Source of the DNA: JAOPZW01 sp963807305
Lineage (GTDB): Bacteria > Actinomycetota > Thermoleophilia > Solirubrobacterales > Solirubrobacteraceae
Assembly (NCBI GenBank): GCA_963807305.1
Contig: CAWEBN010000007.1
Coordinates: forward strand, 62,001-126,000
Direction: 5' to 3'
DNA: 64,000 nucleotides
Shown here in pieces: positions 8,449 through 16,808 of this stretch. Under the pieces are notes generated by a model. That model saw only the letters and a list, made by a program, of their open reading frames with translations, searched no databases and had not been told where the DNA came from. The translations under genes were made by a program, and so were the position numbers. Positions within the stretch are counted from its first letter, which is position 1. The number at the start of each line of letters is the position of its first letter.

Positions 8449-8934
8449 GTGGCGGTCGCTCAGCAGACGATGACGGACGAGCAGCGCAAGTCGGTCGCGC
8501 TCGAGTACCTGAAGGCCTTCGACAACGGCGGCGTCACGTCGACCGGGGGGAGCATCCTCGACCTCTTCGCCGACGACGCGCAGGTCCACTTCCCCAAGTG
8601 GGGGCTGGCCAACGGCAAGGAGGCGATCGGGCAGTGCTTCGCCGACGTCGGCGGGACGCTGAAGGGCATCCGGCACGACTACGCCAACTTCAACTGGATC
8701 ATGAGCGGTGGCGACACCTTCGCCTGCGAGGGCACGAGCTACGGCGAGCACGAGGACGGCGCCTGGCGCGCCGGCGTGACCCACGCGGGCCGCTGGTGCG
8801 ACGTCTTCGAGGTGCGCGACTTCCTCATCCAGCGCTGCTTCATCTACCTCGATCCCGACTACGCGGGCGCCGACACCGACCGCTATCCGTGGCTGTCGGC
8901 CGACGGCCGGGACGCTTCGCAGCCGCTCGGCTGA
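8449..8934 (+). CDS. SnoaL/NTF2-like protein
   Basis: This 161-residue protein of the NTF2-like alpha+beta cone fold has an N-terminal helix (TDEQRKSVALEYLKAFD), LDLFADDAQVHFP and a C-terminal DVFEVRDFLIQRCFIYLDPDY, typical of SnoaL-type polyketide cyclases, isomerases and small hydrolases. The catalytic type cannot be decided. GTG 8449 is supported by aggagg six bases upstream. It heads a same-strand series with the XRE-cupin regulator and the HpaB oxygenase, so it may act on a pathway intermediate. Confidence 0.72.
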   Translation: MAVAQQTMTDEQRKSVALEYLKAFDNGGVTSTGGSILDLFADDAQVHFPKWGLANGKEAIGQCFADVGGTLKGIRHDYANFNWIMSGGDTFACEGTSYGEHEDGAWRAGVTHAGRWCDVFEVRDFLIQRCFIYLDPDYAGADTDRYPWLSADGRDASQPLG

Positions 8935-8948
8935 ACGCCGCAACCGCC

Positions 8949-8967
8949 TGTGCAGTGACTCTGGACA
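8949..8967 (-). promoter_or_regulatory. Candidate regulator site, copy A
   Basis: Read on the minus strand this site is TGTCCAGAGTCACTGCACA. The same pattern, TGTCCAGxGTCAxxGxACA, recurs at 9759-9777 in front of the HpaB gene. This copy overlaps the -35 element of the XRE-cupin gene, as expected for autoregulation. The assignment to that regulator is inference. Confidence 0.45.
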
Positions 8968-8991
8968 TTGCCGTCGTCCGACGGCTACAGT
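8962..8991 (+). promoter_or_regulatory. Promoter of the XRE-cupin gene (leaderless)
   Basis: TGGACA at 8962-8967 and TACAGT at 8986-8991 are spaced 18 bases. The expected transcription start falls at about 8998, within a few bases of the ATG at 9001, suggesting a leaderless mRNA. This supports the 9001 start over the upstream TTG at 8968. Confidence 0.5.
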
Positions 8992-9000
8992 GGCTCGCGG

Positions 9001-9723
9001 ATGGCCGCCGAGTCCACCGGAGCCAAGCGCCTGCGCGACCTCACCGCCGACTTCCAGGACGGGGTCGGCCAGCGCCTGCGCTCCGAGCGCGAGCGCCACG
9101 GCGTGAGCCTGCGCGAGCTCGCGCGGCGCCTGGAGATCTCGCCCAGCGCGCTGTCGCAGATCGAGACCGGGCGCTCGCGCCCCTCGGTCGGCACGCTCTA
9201 CGCGATCGTCTCCGAGCTCGACATGTCGCTCGACGAGCTGTTCGGCTCGCAGCGGACCGCGGCCTCGGCGGCGCGCGCGGCCGAGGCGGCGGGCAGCGCG
9301 GAGGAGGCGGCCGCCACGCTCGTGCAGCGCCGCGACACGCGCAAGGGCATCGAGCTCGAGTCGGGCGTGCGCTGGGAGCGTCTGACGCCGACCGCCGAGC
9401 AGGACGCCGACTTCCTCTACGTCGTCTACGAGGTCGGCGGCGCGTCGAGCCGCGAGGGGACCCACATGCGCCACATGGGGCGCGAGTACGGGCTCGTGCT
9501 CTCCGGGCGCCTGCGCGTCACCATCGGGTTCGACGAGGAGCACGAGCTCGGCCCCGGGGACTCGATCGCCTTCGAGTCCTCGCGCCCGCACCGCCTGGAG
9601 AACGCGGGCGCCGAGCCCGTCGAGGCGATCTGGTTCGTCGTGGGGCGCTCGCACAGCGACGCGCGCAAGCTCGCGCTGGATGCCTCGCACGAGGGCGCGC
9701 CGGGCCCGGCCGAGCCACGTTGA
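9001..9723 (+). CDS. XRE-family regulator with C-terminal cupin sensor domain
   Basis: The protein has 240 residues. The HTH domain lies at about residues 20-80: VGQRLRSERERHGVSLRELA, then ISPSALSQIETGRSRPSVGTL, the recognition-helix region. An Ala-rich linker follows. The C-terminal half is a cupin (THMRHMGREYGLVLSGRL, then ELGPGDSIAFESSRPHRLEN), with the His residues expected to bind a metal or small ligand. This is the architecture of PuuR-like regulators, which sense a pathway compound and repress adjacent catabolic genes. A sequence motif in its own promoter recurs ahead of the downstream oxygenase, making the oxygenase the likely target. Confidence 0.88.
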   Translation: MAAESTGAKRLRDLTADFQDGVGQRLRSERERHGVSLRELARRLEISPSALSQIETGRSRPSVGTLYAIVSELDMSLDELFGSQRTAASAARAAEAAGSAEEAAATLVQRRDTRKGIELESGVRWERLTPTAEQDADFLYVVYEVGGASSREGTHMRHMGREYGLVLSGRLRVTIGFDEEHELGPGDSIAFESSRPHRLENAGAEPVEAIWFVVGRSHSDARKLALDASHEGAPGPAEPR

Positions 9724-9755
9724 CAGCGCCTGGGCCCGCGCGTAAGGTGGCCCGC

Positions 9756-9780
9756 GAGTGTCCAGTGTCAACGTACACTC
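9756..9780 (+). promoter_or_regulatory. Candidate regulator site, copy B, with inverted repeat
   Basis: TGTCCAG begins at 9759 and GTCAACGTACA follows, matching the pattern of copy A upstream of the XRE-cupin gene. The site also lies in a perfect inverted repeat, GAGTGT (9756-9761) and ACACTC (9775-9780). It sits about 45 bases ahead of the HpaB start codon, in the expected promoter region. Confidence 0.45.
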
Positions 9781-9822
9781 GGCGCTCCTCACCCGGGTTG
9801 GTCGAAGAGGAGGCTTCCGCGC

Positions 9823-11385
9823 ATGTCGGTAGACGTCAAGGGCGATCAGGCCGGCCAGGCCGTGACGCGCCCGATGAACGGCGACGAGTACATCGAGAGC
9901 CTCAAGGACGGGCGCCAGATCTACATCCACGGCGAGCGCGTCGAGGACGTCACCACCCACCCGGCCTTCCGCAACAGCGTCAGGTCGATCGCGCGCCTGT
10001 ACAACGCGCTGCACGACCCGGCGACCAAGGCCGAGCTGACGACCGAGACCGACACCGGCAACGGCGGCTACACGCACCCGTTCTTCAAGGCGCCGCACTC
10101 CGCCGAGGACCTCGTCGCCGGACGCGACGCGATCGCGGCGTGGCAGCGCCTGACCTACGGGTGGATGGGGCGCAGCCCCGACTACAAGGCGGCCTTCCTC
10201 GCGACGTACGGTCCCAACGCCGACTACTACGCGCCGTACCAGGACAACGCGCGGCGCTGGTACAGGGAGTCGCAGGAGCGCGTGTACTTCATGAACCACA
10301 CGCTCGTGAACCCGCCGGTCGACCGCGACAAGGACATCCACGAGGTCTCCGACGTCTTCATCCACGCGGTCAAGGAGACCGACGAGGGCGTCGTCGTCCG
10401 CGGCGCGAAGATGGTCGCCACCGGCTCGGCGCTGTCGAACTACAACTTCGTCTCCTACCACGGCAACGTGCCGATCAAGAAGGAGGAGTACGCGCTCTCC
10501 TTCTTCGCGCCGATGGACCACCCGAACATCAAGCTGCTGTGCCGGCCGTCGTACGAGTTCATGGCCGCCGCGGTCGGCAGCCCCTTCGACTACCCGCTCT
10601 CGAGCCGCTTCGACGAGAACGACTCGGTGCTGATGTTCGACGACGCGCTGATCCCGTGGGAGAACTTCCTGATCTACCGCAACCTCGAGATCGCCAGCAC
10701 CTACCACCTCACGGGGTTCATCTGGCGGGCGATGCTCCAGGGCTGCACGCGGCTGGCCGTCAAGCTCGACTTCATCGCCGGCGTCTTCATCAAGGCGCTC
10801 GAGGCGACGGGGACGATCGCCTTCCGCGGCGTCCAGGCCAGCGTCGGCGAGCTCCTCGCCTGGCGCAACACCTTCTGGGCGCTGACCGACGCCATGTGCC
10901 ACAACCCGGTCCCGTCGGCCGAGGGCAGCGTGATCCCCAACAACCAGGCCGGGTCGGCCTACCGGATCCTCTCGAACATCGCGATCCCGAAGATCAAGGA
11001 GATCATCGAGAACCAGGTCGCCGGCGCGATGATCGTCCAGCCCTCACACGCCGTCGACTGGAAGAACGAGGAGCTGCGCCCGCTGCTCGACCAGTTCTAC
11101 CGCGGCTCCAACGGCTACGAGGCGCTCGACAAGATCAAGCTCGTCAAGCTCCTGTGGGACGCTGTCGGATCGGAGTTCGGCGGCCGCCACGAGCTCTACG
11201 AGCGCACCTACTCGGGCAGCCACGAGCTCACCCGCCTGGAGTGCTGGTGGATGGCCCAGGGCGATGGCACCGTCGACCGGATGAAGGGGTTCGCGGAGCA
11301 GTGCATGGCCGAGTACGACCTCGACGGCTGGACGGTCGACGACCTCATCAACCCCGACGACATCAACCTGATCACGGGCAAGTAG
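9823..11385 (+). CDS. HpaB-family FADH2-dependent monooxygenase (first copy)
   Basis: This 520-residue protein of the 4-hydroxyphenylacetate 3-monooxygenase oxygenase family probably hydroxylates an aromatic or pyrrole-type substrate with reduced flavin from a partner reductase. It shows the N-terminal YIESLKDGRQIYIHGERVEDVTTHPAF, the central GAKMVATGSALSN flavin/substrate loop, FDDALIPWENFLIY, and SHELTRLECWWMAQGDG in the C-terminal helical region. Length fits the family. aggagg lies nine bases before the ATG. A flavin reductase gene lies at 12008-12574, and the upstream XRE-cupin gene with a matching motif suggests inducible expression. The substrate is unknown. Confidence 0.9.
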   Translation: MSVDVKGDQAGQAVTRPMNGDEYIESLKDGRQIYIHGERVEDVTTHPAFRNSVRSIARLYNALHDPATKAELTTETDTGNGGYTHPFFKAPHSAEDLVAGRDAIAAWQRLTYGWMGRSPDYKAAFLATYGPNADYYAPYQDNARRWYRESQERVYFMNHTLVNPPVDRDKDIHEVSDVFIHAVKETDEGVVVRGAKMVATGSALSNYNFVSYHGNVPIKKEEYALSFFAPMDHPNIKLLCRPSYEFMAAAVGSPFDYPLSSRFDENDSVLMFDDALIPWENFLIYRNLEIASTYHLTGFIWRAMLQGCTRLAVKLDFIAGVFIKALEATGTIAFRGVQASVGELLAWRNTFWALTDAMCHNPVPSAEGSVIPNNQAGSAYRILSNIAIPKIKEIIENQVAGAMIVQPSHAVDWKNEELRPLLDQFYRGSNGYEALDKIKLVKLLWDAVGSEFGGRHELYERTYSGSHELTRLECWWMAQGDGTVDRMKGFAEQCMAEYDLDGWTVDDLINPDDINLITGK

Positions 11386-11405
11386 CGTCGGCGGCGGCTC
11401 GGGGC

Positions 11406-12008
11406 TTACAGCTCCGCGACCACCTCATCCGGCGGGACGTCCATGTCGAGCTCGAAGCCCATCACGCGATGGAAGCGCGCCAGCGCGTTCCACAGCCCGA
11501 TGGTGGCCACGAGCTCGACGATCGCCGGCTCTGAGAACTCCTCGCGCAGGCGGACGAGCACCTCCTCGGGGACGAGCTGCGGCGCGTCGGCGTAGCGAAC
11601 CGACGCCGGTGCCACAGTCAGCGCCTCGGCGAGCTCCAGCGCCAAGCGCTCGCGCGCATCGAAGCCGTCGAGCTCGCCGCGGGCCACCGCGATGATGTCC
11701 TCGTCCGGCACCGCGGCCGCGCGCGCCGAGCGCACGCGGTGGCTCGTCGAGTACAGGCAGTGGTTGAGCACCACCGTGCGGACCTCGACGAGCTCCTTGA
11801 TGCGCTGCTCGAGCTCGCCCGGGCCGATGATCGAACGCAGATAGGGCAGGTAGGCGGTGAAGATCTCCGGGCGCTGGGCGAGCGCCTGCCAGGTGTGCAG
11901 CAGCCGGCCGTAGACCGGCTCGGCCTGGTCGTAGACCGCGCGCACCTCGGGCGGCGCGTCCTCCTTGGAGACGAGGCCGACGAGCGGGGCCGTCGCTCCG
12001 CGTGCCAT
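11406..12008 (-). CDS. Carboxymuconolactone decarboxylase (CMD/AhpD-like) family protein
   Basis: This 200-residue all-helical protein has PEIFTAYLPYLRSIIGPGELEQRIKELVEVRTVVLNHCLYSTSHR, typical of CMD domains (the single Cys-xxx-Ser-xx-His variant of the AhpD CxxC-xxx-H motif). Because the second redox Cys is absent, peroxidase activity of the AhpD type is unlikely. It may be a decarboxylase, lactonase-like or unknown enzyme. Its ATG overlaps the stop of the flavin reductase gene by one base (TGATG), so both are one operon. Placement beside the HpaB oxygenase suggests a role in the same pathway. Confidence 0.8.
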   Translation of the reverse strand: MARGATAPLVGLVSKEDAPPEVRAVYDQAEPVYGRLLHTWQALAQRPEIFTAYLPYLRSIIGPGELEQRIKELVEVRTVVLNHCLYSTSHRVRSARAAAVPDEDIIAVARGELDGFDARERLALELAEALTVAPASVRYADAPQLVPEEVLVRLREEFSEPAIVELVATIGLWNALARFHRVMGFELDMDVPPDEVVAEL

Positions 12009-12574
12009 CAGCGCGGGCGCACGTGGAAGTGGCCGAGGCCGCCGACCGAGCCGGCGTCCCAGCCGCCGGACTCTTCGAGGAACTCGGCGTCCCGGTCGCG
12101 GATCGCGCCGAACGCGCTGCGGTAGTACAGCAGCGGCCGGCGGCCCGGCGTCGCCTCGCAGTGCAGGACCTGACCGATGAAGATCGAGTGATCGCCGCCG
12201 GGCACGCGCTCGTGCACGGTGCAGACGAAGTGCGCGATGGCCTTGGCGAGAATCGGCGGATCGGAGCCGTCGACCACATCGACGCCGGCGAACTTGTCGT
12301 CCGCGCGCCGCGCGAAGCGCCGCGCGAGCTCCTCGTCGCGCTCGCCGAGCACGTTGACCGCGAAGCGCTTGCTGGCATCGATCGCCTTGTGGGTGGCCAG
12401 GCGGTTGTCGATGCACACGACGAGCAGGACGGGATCGAGCGACAACGAGCACACGGCGCTGGCGGTCATCCCGGCCGGGTGGCCGTCGTGGTTCGTGGTG
12501 ACCACCGTGACCCCCGTTGCGAAGTGAGCGATCGCCTCGCGGAAGGCGAGTCCGTCGACCGTCGCGTCCGACAT
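12008..12574 (-). CDS. Flavin reductase (HpaC-like short-chain FMN/FAD reductase)
   Basis: This 188-residue split-barrel flavin reductase has FREAIAHFATGVTVVTTNHDGHPAGMTASAV near the N-terminus, SLDPVLLVVCIDN, and GERVPGGDHSIFIGQVLH with the conserved GDH of NADH-dependent reductases. Proteins of this kind supply FADH2 to HpaB-type oxygenases; the nearest is the oxygenase gene ending at 11385 on the opposite strand. ATG 12574 is chosen; GTG 12580 would add two residues. It is transcribed divergently from the crotonase gene and is first in an operon with the CMD gene. Confidence 0.88.
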   Translation of the reverse strand: MSDATVDGLAFREAIAHFATGVTVVTTNHDGHPAGMTASAVCSLSLDPVLLVVCIDNRLATHKAIDASKRFAVNVLGERDEELARRFARRADDKFAGVDVVDGSDPPILAKAIAHFVCTVHERVPGGDHSIFIGQVLHCEATPGRRPLLYYRSAFGAIRDRDAEFLEESGGWDAGSVGGLGHFHVRPR

Positions 12575-12688
12575 GTGCACCGTCCCCGGTTGCTGGCGGC
12601 GTTAAGCTAACACAGCCTGTATGGTGGCACTGAACGTCTCGGGATCTCGATGACCACCGCCGTCGACAGCGCGGCGGGGGAGGGCTGA

Positions 12689-13438
12689 GTGGAGATGGAA
12701 GCGTCCAACGCAGACGGGCTCGAGCGCTCCAGCGAGGGCGGCGTGGCGCGGCTGGCGCTGGCCAAGCCGCCGCGTAACCTGCTCGACCCCGACGTGATGA
12801 CAGCGTTGCGCGAGGCGATCCTCGAGGCGGACGCCGACGGCGACGTGCAGGCCATCGTCCTCACCGGCGCGGGCGAGATGTTCTGCGGAGGGCTGGACAT
12901 CGAGCGCATCCAGGCCGGAGAGGACCCGGTCGCCTTCGCCTCGGCGCTCGTCGAGCTGCTGCGCGTCCTGCCGACCCTCGGCAAGCCGGTCATCGCCGCC
13001 GTCAACGGCGACGCGCTGGCGTCGGGCTACGCGCTGGTGTGCGCGGCGGACATCGCGGTGACGATCGACAGCGCGCGCATCGGCACGTTCGAGGCGAGCG
13101 TCGGGATCTGGCCGATGGTGGCCCAGATCCCCCCGCTGCAGCGCCTGCATCCGCGCCACGCCCTGGAGAACCTGCTCACCGGCGAGCCCTTCGACGCCCG
13201 GCGCGCCTACGAGATCGGGATCGTCAACGAGGTCGTGGGCACCGACGAGCTGTGGCCGGCCGTCGAACGCTGGGCTCAGCGCAGCGTGCGCGCCGGTGGC
13301 GCTCTCGCTGCGGGCCGGCGCAGCTTCTACCGCTTCCGCGAGCTCTCCTACGACGACGCGCTCGACGCGAGCCTGGAGCAGTTCCGCAGCATGTTCACGG
13401 CTACCGAACAGACGATCGAGGCAGGAGAGCGGGCATGA
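12689..13438 (+). CDS. Enoyl-CoA hydratase/isomerase (crotonase) family protein
   Basis: This 249-residue crotonase has the oxyanion-hole strand GEMFCGGLDIERI and the second one in AAVNGDALASGYALVCAADI. FEASVGIWPM carries one Glu in place of a catalytic acid; the second catalytic Glu of classical hydratases is not apparent (Pro-Met at that position), so hydrolase, isomerase or lyase chemistry is possible. GTG 12689 follows ggggagg by five bases; ATG 12695 is an alternative. Its TGA overlaps the ATG of the M24 gene (ATGA), so the two are coupled. Confidence 0.85.
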   Translation: MEMEASNADGLERSSEGGVARLALAKPPRNLLDPDVMTALREAILEADADGDVQAIVLTGAGEMFCGGLDIERIQAGEDPVAFASALVELLRVLPTLGKPVIAAVNGDALASGYALVCAADIAVTIDSARIGTFEASVGIWPMVAQIPPLQRLHPRHALENLLTGEPFDARRAYEIGIVNEVVGTDELWPAVERWAQRSVRAGGALAAGRRSFYRFRELSYDDALDASLEQFRSMFTATEQTIEAGERA

Positions 13439-14724
13439 ACATCGCATCGCGCGGCGCCACCATGGCGGTCGACTGGGAGCAGCGCATCGACTTCCCGCGC
13501 CTGCGCTCCCAGCGCCTGCAGAAGGCCAAGGAGGCCCTGCTGGCCTCGGACCTCGGGGCGCTGCTGCTCTTCGACCCCAACAACATCCGCTACGTCACGA
13601 GCACGCACATCGGCGAGTGGGCGCGCGACAAGAACGCCCGCTACGTCTTCCTGCCGCGCGAGGGCGACCCCATCCTGTGGGACTTCGGCTCGGCCGCGCG
13701 CCACCACCAGATGTACGCGCCGTGGCTGCCGCCCGAGAGCTTCCGGGCGGGGGTGACGCCGATGCGCGGGGCCATGCCGGTGGAGACCGGAGTGCCCGAC
13801 GCGCTCGGCGCCCGCATCGCCCACGAGATGCGCGAGCACGGCGTCGAGGGCGAGAAGCTCGGCGTCGACATCCCCGACATCGTCGCGCTCGAGGCGCTCC
13901 AGCGTGCCGGCGTCCACGTCACCGACGGCACGCGCGTGATGCTCAAGGCGCGCGCGATCAAGACGGTCGACGAGATCGCGCTGCTCGACCACGCCGCCGC
14001 GGTGGTCGACGCGGTCTACGAGCAGATCTACCGCTCGCTGCGCCCCGGGGTGCGCGAGCACGAGGTGGTCGCCGACGCCCAGCGCCTGCTCTTCGAGCTC
14101 GGCTCCGAGCAGGTCGAGGCCATCAACGCCGTCTCGGGCGACCGCTGCAACCCGCACCCGCACGTCTTCTCCGATCGCCTCCTGCGCCCGGGCGACCAGG
14201 CCTTCTTCGACATCATCCACTCGTTCATGGGCTACCGGACGTGCTACTACCGCACGTTCAACGTGGGCGGCGTCAGCCAGTCCCAGCTCGACGCCTACAA
14301 GCAGTGCCGCGAGTGGCTCGAGGCGGCGATCGAGCTCGTGCGACCCGGCGTCACGACCGACCAGATCGCCGCGGTGTGGCCCACCGCCGAGGAGCTCGGC
14401 TTCCCCAACGAGGAGGCGTGCTTCGGCCTGCAGTTCGGGCACGGCCTGGGCGTCGGGCTCTATGAGGCGCCGATGATCAGCCGCCTGCACTCGCTCGATC
14501 ACCCGGCGGTGATCGAGGAGGGGATGGTCTTCGCGCTCGAGACCTACTGCGCGGCCAGCGACGGGCGCTCGGCGGCGCGCATCGAGGAGGAGGTCGTCGT
14601 CACCGCCGACGGGGTCGACATCCTCACCAAGTTCCCGGCCGAGGAGCTGCTCGTGACCGGCAAGGTCTACGTGCGCGGCGCCGACCTGCTGGCCGACTCC
14701 GAGGCGCGGCTGCAGACGTCATGA
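13435..14724 (+). CDS. M24 metallopeptidase-family protein with altered metal site
   Basis: This 429-residue protein has the creatinase N-terminal domain (LLLFDPNNIRYVTS) and the pita-bread M24 domain (about residues 190-410). Four of five usual metal ligands are visible: Asp in QAFFDIIHS, His in FGHGLGVGLYEAP, Glu in VFALETY and Glu in ARIEEEVVV. The second Asp, expected 11 residues after the first, is replaced by Cys in GYRTCYYRTF. The enzyme may therefore bind one metal or none and act like creatinase-type lyases or hydrolases rather than Xaa-Pro peptidases. It is translationally coupled to the crotonase gene, so a small-molecule substrate is likely. Confidence 0.82.
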   Translation: MNIASRGATMAVDWEQRIDFPRLRSQRLQKAKEALLASDLGALLLFDPNNIRYVTSTHIGEWARDKNARYVFLPREGDPILWDFGSAARHHQMYAPWLPPESFRAGVTPMRGAMPVETGVPDALGARIAHEMREHGVEGEKLGVDIPDIVALEALQRAGVHVTDGTRVMLKARAIKTVDEIALLDHAAAVVDAVYEQIYRSLRPGVREHEVVADAQRLLFELGSEQVEAINAVSGDRCNPHPHVFSDRLLRPGDQAFFDIIHSFMGYRTCYYRTFNVGGVSQSQLDAYKQCREWLEAAIELVRPGVTTDQIAAVWPTAEELGFPNEEACFGLQFGHGLGVGLYEAPMISRLHSLDHPAVIEEGMVFALETYCAASDGRSAARIEEEVVVTADGVDILTKFPAEELLVTGKVYVRGADLLADSEARLQTS

Positions 14725-14779
14725 CGGCGCGCCACTGCTCGACAACGGTGACCGACCACTCCGAAAGCGGGTCCTCGCG

Positions 14780-15827
14780 ATGAGCGAGCCCACGACCGTC
14801 TCGCGCGACACGCCCGGCACGCCCGAGGAGGCCGAGCACTACCTCGAGCTCTACCGGCGCATGCGCCTCATCCGCCGCTTCGAGGACGAGGTCCAGTCGC
14901 TCTTCCAGCAGGGGCTCGTGCATGGCACCACGCACCTGTGCTCGGGCCAGGAGGCGGGGCCCGTCGGCGTGTGCAGCGTGCTGGCCGACGAGGATCGCGT
15001 GGCCGGCACCTACCGCGGCCACGGCCACGCGCTGGCGCTCGGAGTCGAGCCCGAGGCGCTGATGGCCGAGCTGCTGGGGCGCGAGACCGGGGTGTGCGCG
15101 GGGCGGGCCGGCTCCATGAACGTCATCGACCTCGAGCACCGGCTCGTGGGCTGCTACGGGATCGTGGGCGGCAGCATCGCCGCGGCCACGGGCGTCGCGC
15201 TCGCGCTCAAGCGCCGCGGCGGCGTGGCGGTCGCCTTCTTCGGCGACGGCGCCACCAATCAGGGCTACTTCCACGAGTGCCTGAACTTCGCCAAGGTCCA
15301 GGACCTCCCGGTCGTCTACGTCTGCGAGAACAACCTCTACGGCGAGTTCACGCCCTTCGAGAACGTCACGGCGGGGGAGATCCCCGAGCGCGCCAGGACG
15401 CTCGGCCTGCCGACGGACACCATCGACGGCAACGACGTCTGGACGGTGAGCGCGACCGCGGCCCGGAGCCGTGGCGCGCGCCCGCGAGGGCGGCGGCCCG
15501 CAGTTCGTCGAGTCGCTGACCTACCGCTACGTCGGGCACTCGCGCAGCGATCCGGGCAAGTACCGCAAGGCCGGCGAGCTCGACGAGTGGAAGCTGCGCG
15601 ACCCTCTGCTCGTCGCGCGTGCTGGGCTCGCCGAGCGCTATGGCACGAGCGAGGAGGTGCTCGACGGCGTCGATTCCCAGGTCGAGGAGACCATGGCAGC
15701 CGTCGTCGAGGCCGCGAAGGCCGCGCCGTTCCCGGACCCCGAGGCGCCGGTGACGGAGTTCAAGCCACCCCCGCCCGCACCCGCAGAGGGCGCGGAACCG
15801 CCAGGAGGGGGGACCCCGTGGGCCTGA
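14780..15827 (+). pseudogene. 2-oxoacid dehydrogenase E1 alpha subunit, frameshifted
   Basis: The reading frame encodes a thiamine-diphosphate E1 alpha (pyruvate, acetoin or branched-chain type): RMRLIRRFEDEV, GTTHLCSGQEAGPVG, YRGHGHALALG, and the ThDP-binding FFGDGATNQGYFHECLNFA. After DVWTVSATAA the frame is lost; the C-terminal part (FVESLTYRYVGHSRSDPGKYR) continues in another frame. Removing one C from the CCC at 15462-15464 restores a single continuous protein of about 348 residues. This is either a real inactivating mutation or a sequencing error. The 3' end overlaps the beta gene start by ten bases, as in intact operons. Confidence 0.8.
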
Positions 15828-16783
15828 GCGAGACGGACTTCCGCACAGCGATCTGCCAGGCGCTCGACGAGGAGCTCGCGCGCGACGACTCGGTCATCTT
15901 CTTCGGCGAGGACGTCGCCGTGGCCGGCGGCGTCTTCGCCACCACGGGCGGCCTCGTCGACAAGCACGGCGCCGACCGCGTCTTCGACACCCCGATCTCC
16001 GAGCTCGCCCTGGCCGGCGCGGCCTACGGCAGCGCCATCGGCGGCCTGCGCCCGGTCATCGAGATCATGTTCGGCGACTTCCTGCCGCTGACCATGGACA
16101 GCCTCGTCAACCAGGCGGCCAAGTACTGGTACCTGTCCAACGAGCAGGCCGGCGTGCCGCTCGTCGTGCGCTCGGCCATCGGCGGCGGCGGGCGCTTCGG
16201 CGCCATCCACTCGCAGGTCCCGATCAGCTGGTTCCAAGGGGTCCCCGGCCTGAAGATCGTCTGCCCGTCGACGCCGGCCGACGCCAAGGGCCTGCTCAAG
16301 GCGGCCATCCGCGACGACAACCCGGTCCTCTTCCTCGAGCACAAGCGCCTCTACGCGCTCAGCGGCGAGGTCGACGGCGAGGTCGGCACGATCGGCGAGG
16401 CCGCCGTCGTGCGCGAGGGCGCCGACGTGACGCTCGTCAGCACGATGCGCACGCTGCACGAGTGCCTGGCCGCGGCCGAGACGCTGGCCGGCGAGGGCGT
16501 CGAGTGCGAGGTCATCGACCTGCGCACGGTGCGCCCGATCGACGGTGCGACGATCCTGGGCTCGGTGGCGAAGACGAACCGGCTCGTCGTCGTCGAGGAG
16601 GGGCCGCGCACCGGCGGGTGGGCCGGCGAGGTGCTCGCCACGGTGGCCGAGGAAGGGCTGGGCGACCTCGACGCCATCCTGCGCCTGACCACGCGCGACC
16701 ACCCGATCCCCTACAGCCCGCCGCTGGAGGACGCCTTCATCCCCGGCGCGGACGCGATCGCGCAGGCCGTCAGGGCGCTCTGA
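15818..16783 (+). CDS. 2-oxoacid dehydrogenase E1 component, beta subunit
   Basis: This 321-residue transketolase-like E1 beta has DSVIFFGEDVAVAGGVFATTGGL at the N-terminus (conserved GEDV), RVFDTPISELALAGAAYG, IHSQVPISWFQGVPGLKIVCPSTPADAKGLL and the C-terminal domain TLVSTMRTLHECLAAAE. It pairs with the frameshifted alpha gene to decarboxylate a 2-oxoacid. No E2 or E3 gene is in the window, so the complex partner must be elsewhere. GTG 15818 follows aggagggg by about eight bases. AcoB-like acetoin dehydrogenase and PdhB are both possible. Confidence 0.9.
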   Translation: MGLSETDFRTAICQALDEELARDDSVIFFGEDVAVAGGVFATTGGLVDKHGADRVFDTPISELALAGAAYGSAIGGLRPVIEIMFGDFLPLTMDSLVNQAAKYWYLSNEQAGVPLVVRSAIGGGGRFGAIHSQVPISWFQGVPGLKIVCPSTPADAKGLLKAAIRDDNPVLFLEHKRLYALSGEVDGEVGTIGEAAVVREGADVTLVSTMRTLHECLAAAETLAGEGVECEVIDLRTVRPIDGATILGSVAKTNRLVVVEEGPRTGGWAGEVLATVAEEGLGDLDAILRLTTRDHPIPYSPPLEDAFIPGADAIAQAVRAL

Positions 16784-16808
16784 TCGCCGGACGGCTACGG
16801 TGCTGGCC

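Noticed and set aside
7819..10902. Long minus-strand open frame opposite the XRE-cupin and HpaB genes
   Set aside because: Only its first 152 codons (the YxFxxD protein) have family features. The rest is the complement of clear plus-strand genes.
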